From: Erodium maritimum
Taxonomy: Eukaryota > Streptophyta > Magnoliopsida > Geraniales > Geraniaceae
Reading direction: 5' to 3'
DNA length: 64,000 nt
Assembly: GCA_963921825.1 (NCBI GenBank)
Contig: OY997596.1
Coordinates: 37,873,932 to 37,937,931 of the forward strand
The notes under the pieces are model-generated. The model ran no database searches. It was given only the letters and a program-made list of their open reading frames with translations, and had not been told where the DNA came from. Made by a program: the position numbers and the translations under genes. This document shows positions 1 to 10,046 of this stretch, piece by piece. Within the stretch, counting starts at the first letter, position 1; every line of letters starts with the position of its first letter.

Positions 1-238
1 GAAAAAATTAGTTTGATTCACTGTTAATTTTATTTCAACCTTAATAGTTTGATTTTAAACATATTAGTGATTTTTTTATATGCGAAACATTATTAGAGAT
101 CCCGTCTTCTAAGGTGGAAGACAAGGATAGAATGATACAACCGTAACAGGGATCGAGTCTGAGAAAAACAGACCTTGTAGAAAAACAACACCTGATCGAG
201 TCTGAGCACCTTCACGCCTCACAACCCATAACGCCAAT
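1..238. other. Unassigned flank left of the Copia solo LTR
   Basis: AT-rich sequence with no supported gene. The first ~75 bases loosely resemble 5,105-5,180 on the other side of the LTR nest (shared TTTGAYTCAYTGTT and ATTAGTG stretches). An old direct repeat may therefore flank the nest. The phrase GATCGAGTCTGAG occurs twice between 150 and 210. Confidence 0.4.
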
Positions 239-2022
239 TGTTGGGTCTCGAGGTAGGGTTGGAGATAAACCAACTCGCAGCGAAAAATCAATGAAAACCA
301 AAAGACGATTAAAACCATGAAACAACTAACAAAGAATGGATTCACAAGAGAAAAAATCAGCATTATTTCTTACCAAAACAAGAACACCGGTTAACGAATG
401 ATTGGCTTGAGTTTCCAAGACGCCTATGTATCCTCATGGGAATCAAAGCACCGTAGTTCTTCTCTTTGAGGACTCAAGAACACAAAAATGGATGTGGGAG
501 CTTGCCAAACCCGAAATTATAGGGAGAGAGGGAGAGAAGTTGTGTTTCCTATTCTTGTCTTGTGTTTGTTATGTTGAAAAAATATGACTTAAACATAACA
601 AACCCCATACTTGTCCAACTAAAGGCATGGGACAAGTATGGTGTCAAATAAGGTGTAAATAGGACAAAATATGGCTAGACAAGATGGGGTTAGGTGGTGA
701 ATCATCAACACCTTAATCCTTGTCTTGCTTACTTAGTACTAATTAATCAAGACTTGATTAATTAGTTCCATGTGCCTTGGGTGCATGGGCCTCTCATGGG
801 CCTCTTGGAACATGGCCCGTGGTCATTCCCAATGAGGTCCCGTGATGCGCTCATCGCCTCCAAGCCTTCCATACCGGAAATGTCCAACATTATCCGATGT
901 GATCAATCCGAAGACTCCAAGTCTTGTCTCGATCCGTAGTGTCCTATTTACTTACTGGCTCATGACCCAAAACCCAGTTTTGGTCATGTTCCGAGACAAC
1001 TCCCTTTTGGTCATCCTCCATAAATGTGTCAATGAGTTTCATCCTCCGGTGTGACCCTTAGGTTTATGCATGTCAATAGATCAACGTAAAATCCCATTTT
1101 ACTTGATCCTATTTAAGTGGCAACTAACAAGACTTTAGTATTGCCTGACACTACATAACGAATTGACCTTGTCGATTCAAACCTTTCCGTCGCCCCTGTC
1201 ATTATCCATTTATATCCGATATTTTGATTGAGATAAGGCATAGAGCCGTCATCCTTATTATTCTCAATCACTGTTCCTTGATATGTGAGATGACTGAATA
1301 TATGATACCCAGTATCATGTGCATGCCCATGATATTCTTTCAGTCACTCTCGATCAAGCGGCCGAGAACCGATATCTTTCCCATACCGTAGTATGAGGGA
1401 TAAATCCCTTAGCCGTCTTTCGTGTCACTCATGCAGTCCATCCCCAAGCCAATCATGGCCGTTATGGAAGCCTTGTTACGGACAACGTTAGGCTCAGGTC
1501 AAACTCAGTTGTTTACTAGCGATCTGTAAGAACCACCCCCGGTCGATCCCGGTCGACCCGGTGAATCCTGACGAAAGTTGACCTTTTGTCGGAAAAGTCA
1601 ACTGATGACTCCGAGAGTCATTCATGACCTTTCCGGGGCCCAAAAAGCTTATCCGTCATTACGGATAGCTTAGTTGGATCGTTTCCTTTCAAATGACTGT
1701 AATTTTAGAAAAGTCAACAATTGGTCAAACGAGGACTTTTTATCGACTAAATCCTAAGTAATTAAAGTTGCTGGATTTTTCCTAAGAGCTAAGTGGTCCC
1801 CACTAGGACACTTGTCCTTTGTGGCTTGGAGGAGAGGAAATGGGTCTCTAAAGACCCATTTACCCTCACATAAGCCAAAATGCATGACTTGGACCTAAGG
1901 GGCTTTTTGGACATTCATCAATCTAGGTCTTTTAAAGCAATTGAAGCAACAATTTCAGCATTACACTAGTGCTAGCAGATTTTTAGAGAGAGAAGGGAAG
2001 AAGAGAAGAAACAAAGGAAACT

Positions 2023-2155
2023 TGAAGAAGAAGAAGAAGAAGAAGAAGAAGAAGAAGAAGAAGAAGAAGAAGAAGAAGAAGAAGAAGAAGAAGAAGAAGA
2101 AGAAGAAGAAGAAGAAGAAGAAGAAGAAGAAGAAGAAGAAGAAGAAGAAGAAGAA
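2023..2155. repeat. (GAA)n microsatellite, about 130 bp
   Basis: An almost uninterrupted GAA/AAG run. It reads as poly-lysine on + and poly-serine on - and so creates false ORFs on both strands. Confidence 0.98.
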
Positions 2156-2549
2156 AAGAGCAATCTTGAGCTTAGTTCTTCATCCAATCTTCTCCAAAAG
2201 TGCGTCATCTTCATCCTCACATCATTCTAAAGGTAAGTGACCTCTTAAACTCCTCTTTCAATTCATGGGTTTTCATAGAGATGCTTGAACTAGATAAGTT
2301 TTTGAGTACTTTGGTGGTAGTTGATGTTTCTAGTGAAGTGGATGATTGATTTTTGTAGAAAGCAATGGTTTTTGATTGTTTTTGGTTTTGAAATCTCTTG
2401 GGTGTTTGTGGGTTTGATGAATCCTACCTTGGGTAGTGAAGGATTGAAGTTATGTGACTATTTTTGGAGTTTTTAGAAGTTAAAAATGGAGTTTTGGACT
2501 GTATTTTCGTGAAAAGGGTGCTGGAGGAAGAAGAAGGGCGAGTCTGCCC

Positions 2550-2692
2550 AGACCCGTCACGGATCCGTGACGGGTACCGTGATGGGAGACGTCACGGCTC
2601 CGTGACGGAGGCCATGACGGCACGCGTCACGGTTCCGTGACGTCATCCGTGATGGGTGGCCTCACGGATCCGTGACCCGATCCGTGGCAGAC
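2550..2692. repeat. Array of four CpG-rich palindromes in the gypsy LTR
   Basis: Four near-identical inverted motifs of the form GTCACGGNTCCGTGAC or TCACGGATCCGTGA lie within about 140 bases, separated by half-motifs such as CCGTGATGGG. Each can fold back on itself. They sit in the body of the LTR, where promoters and enhancers lie in such elements. A protein-binding role is inference. Confidence 0.85.
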
Positions 2693-2989
2693 CTGTTTTG
2701 GGTCCTTTTGGGGTGTTTTTTTTTTGTTATTTCAAAAGGTTGTTGTGAACCGTTGGTTTGGGGACTTCAAATTAGATGTTTTCCTCTTAACCCACCTTTC
2801 GATAGCCTTTAATTATAGTGTTAATTGTGATCCAAGACCGTGGACCCGAGCTCGATGAAGGAGGAGGCCTTTGGGACAGCGTGAGAGGACGGGGAGGAAG
2901 CTAGCTAGGTCGTCAGCAGCTAAGAGTATTAAGCGTTGGAGAATTCAAGGTAGGGAAGAGTAGTAAACTTCACTCTTAATTTAAAGAAT

Positions 2990-3155
2990 GCTAATAGTAT
3001 GCTTATAGGATAATAATAATAACCGGAAAGATCCTAGTTTGCATATAGGATGTGATTCACTAGAATAACCGCTTTCAATTATATTAATAACCGGAAGAGT
3101 CTTAGTATGCATATAGGATGTGATTCATTAGTTTAATCGCTTTCAAATATTGGGA
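2990..3155. repeat. Two-copy tandem repeat, about 85 bp unit
   Basis: Two copies of a unit containing AACCGGAA, TGCATATAGGATGTGATTC and CGCTTTCAA follow each other within the gypsy LTR, with a few differences. Confidence 0.8.
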
Positions 3156-3539
3156 AATTGCCGTGCTGGTAGAATGGTCATGACGAGCCTTAGGATTGAT
3201 TGTGTTTGTGTTGAATTGTTATCGATAGTATCAAATGTCGATGCATGTTTCATTCTTTGGATAATACAAGAGTCATAATAGACTAGATGAATTGTGATGA
3301 TTGTAATGTGAATGGTGATCTGTGATATGATTGAATGAGTGAATGTGATGTGATTGTGCCTTGTGGTATGATCGGGTGAGTGATAGACCGATGGGACATG
3401 TTTGGTAAGTTATGCTGGTAAGCTTGATTGATAATATGAGTTCTATGTGGCGTGTTGTGGTAAGATTGTTGGGCTTGGTAAGCCGTGGTTGAACTATGAC
3501 ATTATGATGCGTGTTATTCTCTTGATGTGTGTTCCAAGA

Positions 3540-3985
3540 GGAGTTGTATTCCGGTATGGTACCTACACCGAGGGGGTATGCCGGTGTAGGGTAGTACCTA
3601 GGCCGATGGTTTGTGTTGTGGCACGAGGTGTCGTGTTTATGCCCCGAGGGATTTCCGGGAAGACCGACGGTGCATTCCGGTATAGTGTTTACCCCGATGT
3701 GTGTTCCGGGAAGACCGATGTGCATTCTGGTGTATTGTATTATGTGTTTACCCCGATGTGTATTTCGGGAAGACCGATGTGCATTCCGGTATATTGTGTT
3801 ATGTGTTTGCCCCGATGATATGTGTTCCTGCGGGGACATTTCCAAGAGGACATCTCGCTTCACCCCAATGACATGTGTCCCTTTGGATATATTTCCGGGA
3901 GCCCTAATGTTATGTGTTCCTTTAGGGACATTTCCGGGAGCCACGATGATATGTGTCTCATCTGGATCGAGGGGCATTCCGGTAT
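3540..3985. repeat. Tandem repeats in gypsy LTR (55- and 45-bp units)
   Basis: Three to four copies of a unit with CCGGGAAGACCGATGTGCAT are followed by three copies of a unit with ATTTCCGGGAGCC. The repeats keep several frames open and explain overlapping ORFs on both strands. No protein is supported. Confidence 0.85.
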
Positions 3986-4940
3986 GATGTGTTGGTTTGT
4001 GTGTGGATCAGAGTCTAGTGGTTAAGTTATCTATATTTCTGTACTCGTGTGTTCTTAAGTTGTTCTTTTGGTAAATAAGTTGTCTCCCCGTTGATCTCCT
4101 TCGAGTTATTATTTTACTAAGTGTTGAAATTCTTGTTGATATCTACTTATGGCGTCTTTTCGATAAGTGTACTAATCGGGTTTTTGTTGCCATGCGAGGG
4201 TTCTTTTATTATACTACGTTTTCCTACTGAGCGTAAGCTCATCCCCTTCGTGTTTATTGTTTGTATAGGTTACATTGATGAGTAGACCTAGAGGTGGTCT
4301 CAGGACTCGGGAGCTCCTTGAGGATTTGGGTGATTTTATGTATTAGAGACGTACTGCCCTTTTGTATCAAACTATATTTTCCGTTATTATGTTGGAACGA
4401 GCGTTTGACTCTTAACTTTGGATTTGAATTATGTTTTAACTCGGAGATTGCATAATTAAATTCCTTTTATCCATTGTTTATTTATTATTCCTAGTTCACG
4501 TCTCGAGTCCGGTCAAAACCGGATTTGGGGCGTGACACGATCACAAACACTCCTTGGTCTAAGGATACATGACAAGCTACGACAGTGAATATGTTCATGA
4601 ATTGATCTATGGCACATATTCATGTCGGGTCGTCCAATATCATGTCCCACATGATATCTATGATCAGACTCCGGAATCTCATTCCAATGACTAACAGAAC
4701 GTAAGCCATAAAGAGTCATCTTTCATACTAGTCGCTTCTAGTGAAGCTTTGTTGACTAGGGACCCATCGAGTGTGATCTATCTCGATCTATGGTTCTATT
4801 CGCATGGTGGGCATAGATTAGAGCACACATCGATATATTACTCCAACACATAAGTAATATAAAGCCGTTTTAATTTTACTGCTAACGATGATATATACAT
4901 TAGGACATTTAGGATTGAACTACAGGCACTAAGACTAACA

Positions 4941-6737
4941 TCGACCCTATAGCTGTTCCAAAAGAATCCCACACAACTTCCTGGAGAAACACACGAATCC
5001 ATATACTGGCATTCCAGAATCAGATCACCCGCTAAGCACAGAGAAATGAGTATGCTGCTTCCTCAACACTTCATCTATTTTTGACTTGAGTCATTGCTAA
5101 AATGATTTTATTTATAAAAAAATAGTTTGACTCATTGTTGAGTTGATTTCAAGCATATTATCTTGATTTTAACACGATTAGTGTTTAAGGTCCGAGCAAA
5201 ATCCGGAACCACTCCAATCTGATCCGTACCCGAATGGTCCAAACCCCAAGGTTTTAAAGTTCATCCAGACAAGGTCCGAACATGAAAATTATGGACCCGA
5301 TTGATTCAAACAAGGTTTCTAGATAGTTTACAAGTAAGGTACCCGATCCGTTTACACCTCTGCATACAAATATATGCATGTTGCATTACATTTGATCATA
5401 TTCATACTTTTTCCTTTTTCAATACCCAATTATACTTCAATCATACTGATATGTTGAGGCGTAGTGACAGAACAACTACGACCTCAGGGGGACATTGTTC
5501 ATTTCATAGATGTGTCCTCACTACATTTCATATAATGTTATGTATAATCATTATAAAAATTTAGTGTTTCCCTCGCAAATAAACTAGCTCTTTAGGAACA
5601 TAATCAATATATTTTTTGGAGCCCTTCCAAACAGAGGATGGCTCTGCAAGGTTTTGCAATAAGAAACCGTCCTCTCTTCCTCCATCTTATGGAGTTACAC
5701 TTCGTCGTGTACGATTTTCTTTTTCGAGCCTTGTCCCGTCCACCACCTCCACCAGTATAACAGTCCCCTCCATCCTCTATGTTGTTCCCACCGGCTTCGT
5801 ACGAATCGTCCTTGCGGAAACACCGCCGATTAGTTCGCCCATAAAGACACCACCTCCTCCTCAGCCGACCATTTTCTATCCCCGATGCAACGAGCGTCGT
5901 CCAACCATGGTTCGCCTCGGGCAATGGGGACCGTGGGTTTGCCAATTAGGCGCCGCCCTCCTCCTTGGCTAGATCTGTCACCACCCTTCCTTCTTCGAGT
6001 CGATCACAAAAGTAGATGATCTACTGCCTCCAACCACGATGAACGCCCCCGTGCAACGAGACCAACTCGTCAGTATCAGTGCTCCAAAGAAGAATGAGTT
6101 TTCCTTTTCTAGGTGCCCACTAATGCCCCTTTGAACAGGGAAGGAGGACCCTGGAATGCTCCCCCACCCCTAGAGGGGAGAGGACCCTGATAGGGCAGAC
6201 GCGAGGCTCGTACATCGACCTTGTTGGTCTCCATGAGTCCACTAGGGCACCACGAGGTGTCCCAGAGGAGCCACACCCTAGCCCATAGGGAACAGACACT
6301 ATCTGTCTCCCAACCTCCTTCTTTCCCTAACATACTCCTTGAACGACTGTTACAACATAACATTATCGTTCAAGTCGAGACGAGGAAAGTTTCATGGATC
6401 AACGACGCCAAACACACTTTGAATAGGGAACCACCCCTTGGCCTCTTCTTAGATTTTCTCGGGCATTTAATTATAGGATTCATGTTTCGACAGTCACTAA
6501 AACTGTATCTCATCCTGTTATATTATTTTCACTAGAGTACGGTCTCTGTGACCCTTTCATTTTTATATCAATAAAAGTTTCACCCGTGTTTCATCCGTAC
6601 GCTAAAAAAACTAGCACTTTAGAAAATATGTAGTAGCAGTCACACGTGCATTTTAAATAACAACGTCATGTATACTCACCTTTTTGATCATATTATTGAG
6701 TCATGTCTCTTAGTTTTAGCATGTGTATACATGCATA
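4941..6737. other. Unassigned region with a GC-richer island at 5.6-6.4 kb
   Basis: No gene is recognised. From about 5,610 to 6,360 base composition is more GC-rich and ORFs of 84-118 codons are open on both strands (5616-5972 +, 5604-5945 -, 6109-6363 -), but none shows a familiar motif or splice-compatible continuation. The stretch ends in AT-rich sequence with TATATCAATAAAAG near 6,565. It may be a decayed captured gene fragment or repeat. I cannot choose. Confidence 0.35.
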
Positions 6738-8109
6738 AAGGGATAATCTATTGAGAACCACTCTTAACATAGGAACCGTGAGAACCAATCATAGTCACAC
6801 TCACCTATGATCCAACACTCATCAAAATGCCACATCATCACCCCAATCCAACCCATTTACACGCCACTTTCATCTTTCTCTACCCAAGTAAGGGCATAAT
6901 TGTAATAACATGATGTCATGTGGATAATTGTCCATTTTTTTAACCAATTCACTAATTTAATATTTTCCGATTCGTTTGAACTCCGATTAACTTCAAACTT
7001 GCGCCAATATTTTTCTTTTTTCAAGGGCTTTAAATCAAGATCAGTCATGAATATATTTTGAAGCACGAAAATAAAAATTTAAATCAAGGTGATAAAAATA
7101 ATGTTGAGTGTTGATAAATCTTCACTAATAAATTTTTTATATCGGAGTACCAAACTAGTGCTAAATGTTGATAAAAAAAACATGTAATGAGGTGATAAGA
7201 AAAAAATAATGAGGTGATAAAAACCATGTTCAATTTTGATAATAAGTGTGATACACTAGAATTTAACGTTGATAAAAAAAACTTGTGATGGGGTGATAAA
7301 ACACACCTAATTCAATGATAAACCTAGTGTTTAGTGTTGATAAAATTGGTTTTCATAAAAAGCACGTGTTGAGATGATAAAAATCATGACCATTTTTGGA
7401 GAATGGGGTGATAAAACCAATGTAAAGTGTTGATAAAACCAGTGTAAAGTGTTGATAAAACCAAAGCAAAGTGTTGATAAAAATTACTCAGATATAATTT
7501 CGTTAAAAACCAGCCCCAAAATAAATAAAAAATTCGTGCTTCAAAAAAAACATGTGATGGGGGTGATAAAACACATGTAATTAAATGATAAACCTAGTGT
7601 TTAGTGTTGATAAAACTAGTGTTCATAAAAAGCACGCGATGAGGTGATAAAATCATGATCAGTTTTGGAAAATGAGGTGATAAAACCAGTGTTAAGTGTT
7701 GATAAAACCAGTGTAAAAGTGTGAATAAATCCAGAGCAAAGTGTTGATAAAAATTACCCTGATTTTTTATAAAAAAAACAACCTCGAAATATTTTTTTGT
7801 CGTGCTTCAAAATATATTCATGACTGATCTTGATTTAAAGCCCTTAAAAAAAACAAAACTAATTGCGCAAGTTTGAAGCCAATCGGAGTTCAAACGAAGC
7901 GGGAAAAATTAAATTAGTGAATTGATTAAAAAAAGTAATATGATAGTTATACTAAAAAGCCCTTACCACTTACTAAAAAGTGTTGTTTTTTTGCACTCAA
8001 CAAGTCAACTACTCAATTGCATCTCATCCATCCATTCTTAAAATGGATAGCTTAGATTGGTTCTCGTGGTTCCTACGTTAAAATATGGTTCTCACCGGAT
8101 TTCTCCTCT
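6738..8109. mobile_element. Non-autonomous Mutator-like TIR element, 1,372 bp
   Basis: Outer ends are inverted copies: GAGAACCA...TTAACATAGGAACC on the left, and the reverse complement on the right contains GAGAACCATATTTTAACGTA and GGAACC. An exact 9-bp duplication ACATGCATA (6729-6737, 8110-8118) flanks it, as expected of Mutator-like transposition. Long arms of about 300 bp are inverted copies of each other and contain TTCAAACTTGCGCCAATA and AGATCAGTCATGAATATATT. The middle is an AT-rich array built on AGTGTTGATAAAACCA and GAGGTGATAAAA. No transposase is present, so it would need one in trans. A relative lies at 29.7-31.0 kb. Confidence 0.85.
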
Positions 8110-8582
8110 ACATGCATATATGTAAAAGAATATAAAACTCAAATTTAGTGTTTGCACGTATGTGATTGCTTGTTCTCGATTTTAAGGAGGATATTTTGAT
8201 CTTGAATTTCTTACAACTTGAGCTTATTTGGTGTGGATGTGACATGTGATTGTGGTTCCACATTTTCAAATCTCTCACACTTGTATAAGACCACCTCCAT
8301 CGTGATCCATTCATGATTCTACAAAATTGTAAATCACGAATTGTGAGACGTTCGATGTGAAACGCGAATTGTTTGATTTCAATTTACTATTTAATGAATC
8401 TGAGTCGTAAATCGCGATTCACAATTCACAAATATGAATTGGATGCAAGCGATTCACGGATCATAGTTGCCCAATCAAAGAATGCCACGTGACGTTGGCG
8501 TGGTAAAAAAACCCGTTGGTAAACGGGTAATTTTTTAACACAAAATTAATTATTTGAACATAATAAAAAATATATTTTTATC

Positions 8583-8592
8583 ATATATAAAT
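8583..8592 (+). promoter_or_regulatory. Probable TATA box of the Harbinger transposase gene
   Basis: ATATATAAAT lies about 105 bases before the ATG at 8695. A CT-rich leader typical of plant 5' UTRs lies between them. Confidence 0.55.
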
Positions 8593-8694
8593 AGCAATCA
8601 ATCTATTTCATCATTCAATCTCAAAATATTTCTCTCCATCTCAAATTTTTCTCTCTAAAATTTTTGTTTTCTCTTTTGTATTTGTGTTCGAGCT

Positions 8695-9440
8695 ATGGAT
8701 GATTCCGAAGCGGACATTCGTGCAATGATAACACAAACTTGCGAAGGACATAGTTTAAACAAGCAAGGATGCAGCCGCAGATGGATGCATTGAGGCGAAA
8801 GCTCGAAAGCGGGGAACCTTCCCTAAGAGAGGTTAATAAAGGTCTTGACTAAGCCCACGAACAACTAATGCATGATTATTTTGTGGACGACTCTACGTAT
8901 GGGCCCGAGATTTTTAGGTGTCGATATCATATGAACCGACTACTTTTCACTCGGGTGATGGAAAAGGTAGTGGAGCATGACGATTACTTCATTCAAAAGA
9001 CGAACGCTTTCAGAAGCATGGAGTTATCAACCCAAAAAAAAGCATCGTCACAATACAAATGTTAGTGTACGGGTGGTCGGTCGATTCATTGGACGAATCA
9101 CTATGAATTGGGGTAAGTACCATACTGAAATATATGTGTCGGTTTTGCAAGGCAGATTTTGAGGTTTTTATGGACGAGTACAAGCGAGCACCAAATGCGG
9201 GGGACTTGATCCAATTGTTGGAATCGGGATAGAGGAAAGGGTTACCAAGCATGATTAGGAGTCTTGACTACATGCATTGAGATTGGAAGAATTTCTCAAC
9301 CGCGTTGCAAGAATCCTTCGGCCAAGGAGATCACCACGGGCGTCCAATCATAATGTTGGAAGTTGTAGCGTCCTGTGAATTGTGGATTTGGCATGCATTT
9401 TTCGGGAAAGCTGGCTTAAACAATGACATCAATGTTCTCA
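8695..9440 (+). pseudogene. PIF/Harbinger transposase pseudogene, 5' part
   Basis: Reading from the ATG at 8695 gives an acidic start (MDDSEADIRAMIT), then stops and frame changes. Conserved blocks of the plant HARBI1/ALP1-like DDE nuclease family follow: FRCRYHMNRLLFTRVM and the block around YFIQKTNAF at 8,905-9,010, SLDYMH-type sequence near 9,265, and REIIMLEVVA-like and LWIWHAFFGKAGLNNDINVL at 9,345-9,440. The enzyme would cut and join Harbinger DNA at TTA/TAA sites in the nucleus. Here it is dead: several stops, shifted frames, and a CACTA element interrupts it right after the codons NDINVL. The 3' part resumes at 15,802. Confidence 0.85.
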
Positions 9441-9454
9441 CACTACTGCATAAA

Positions 9455-9870
9455 TCCACTTGGTTGACGGATAAAATGGATCTGTCACTAAAGTTTTGGC
9501 ACTCTAGCCACGGATATAGACATCCGTCAGCCAAGTGACAAAACTTTGGCCACGGATGCTGCATCCGTTGCCCAAGTTGTAACTTGGCTGACAGATACAA
9601 TATTCGTGGATAAGGTCACCCGTATCCGTCAGTAAAGTGAGAAACTTTAGCCATGCATGCTACATCTGTCAGCCAAGTGAGAAAACCTTAGCCACGCATG
9701 TCGCATCCGTCAGCCGAGTGATAAATCCTTAGCCACGCATGTCGAATCCGTCAGCCAAGTGAGAAAACCTTAGCCACACATGTTGCATCCGTCATCCAAG
9801 TGAAAAAACCTTAGCTATACTTGTTGCATCCGTCAACCAAGTGACTTGTATCCGTTGGCAAAGTGAGCCA
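9455..9870. repeat. CACTA left subterminal repeat array
   Basis: Six or more spaced copies of CCGTCAGCCAAGTGA followed by ACCTTAGCCACGCATG. These are the inverted counterpart of the right-end array. Such motifs are the binding sites of the TnpA-type protein in En/Spm. That role here is inferred. Confidence 0.9.
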
Positions 9871-10046
9871 ATATACGAAATCATTTATTTTCATCCCGAT
9901 GAACATATCGACATAACACATGACCCTGTATGAAACAATCCACAAAAACAGTTCATAGATAATGTGTTTTGAAAAAGTACATTGTTTTAAAACATCATTA
10001 ATCATCCAAGTACTTTTAAAACAAAATACATAAATGCATAATAGAG

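Larger units (their letters stand above)
1525..4537. mobile_element. Gypsy-type solo LTR (3,013 bp) nested in the Copia LTR
   Basis: The segment starts TGTAAGAACC and ends GGGGCGTGACA, a TG...CA boundary typical of plant Ty3/gypsy LTRs. It is flanked by an exact 5-bp duplication CGATC (1520-1524 and 4538-4542). Removing it restores the surrounding Copia LTR without a gap. No internal domain is present, so this is the product of LTR-LTR recombination. Inside are a long GAA tract, an array of small palindromes and two kinds of tandem repeat, listed separately. ORFs within it (for example 3273-3977 and 3447-3818) come from the tandem repeats and are not genes. The family name is not established. 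Confidence 0.9.
239..4940 (-). mobile_element. Copia-family solo LTR, interrupted by a gypsy LTR
   Basis: Bases 239-1524 and 4543-4940 together (about 1,684 bp) match the two 1,688-bp LTRs of the Copia element at 53,846-62,307 almost end to end. They begin TGTTGGGTCTCGAGG and end AAGACTAACA. Neither a primer-binding site nor a polypurine tract adjoins it, so it is a solo LTR or the remnant of a rearranged copy. The flanks (CCAAT left, TCGAC right) do not form a target duplication, which suggests later rearrangement or ectopic recombination. It is visibly diverged from the intact LTRs and so older. The small ORF at 842-1054 is a non-coding LTR ORF that recurs in the other copies. Confidence 0.85.

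Noticed and set aside
1941-2240. 99-codon lysine-rich ORF and its serine-rich reverse
   Set aside because: It is only the translation of a GAA microsatellite inside a solo LTR.
3273-4025. Overlapping ORFs of up to 234 codons on both strands
   Set aside because: They are produced by tandem repeats in the gypsy LTR and show no family motif.
5604-6535. ORFs on both strands at 5.6-6.5 kb as a host gene
   Set aside because: No start context, splice pairing or recognisable domain. Kept only as an unassigned island.
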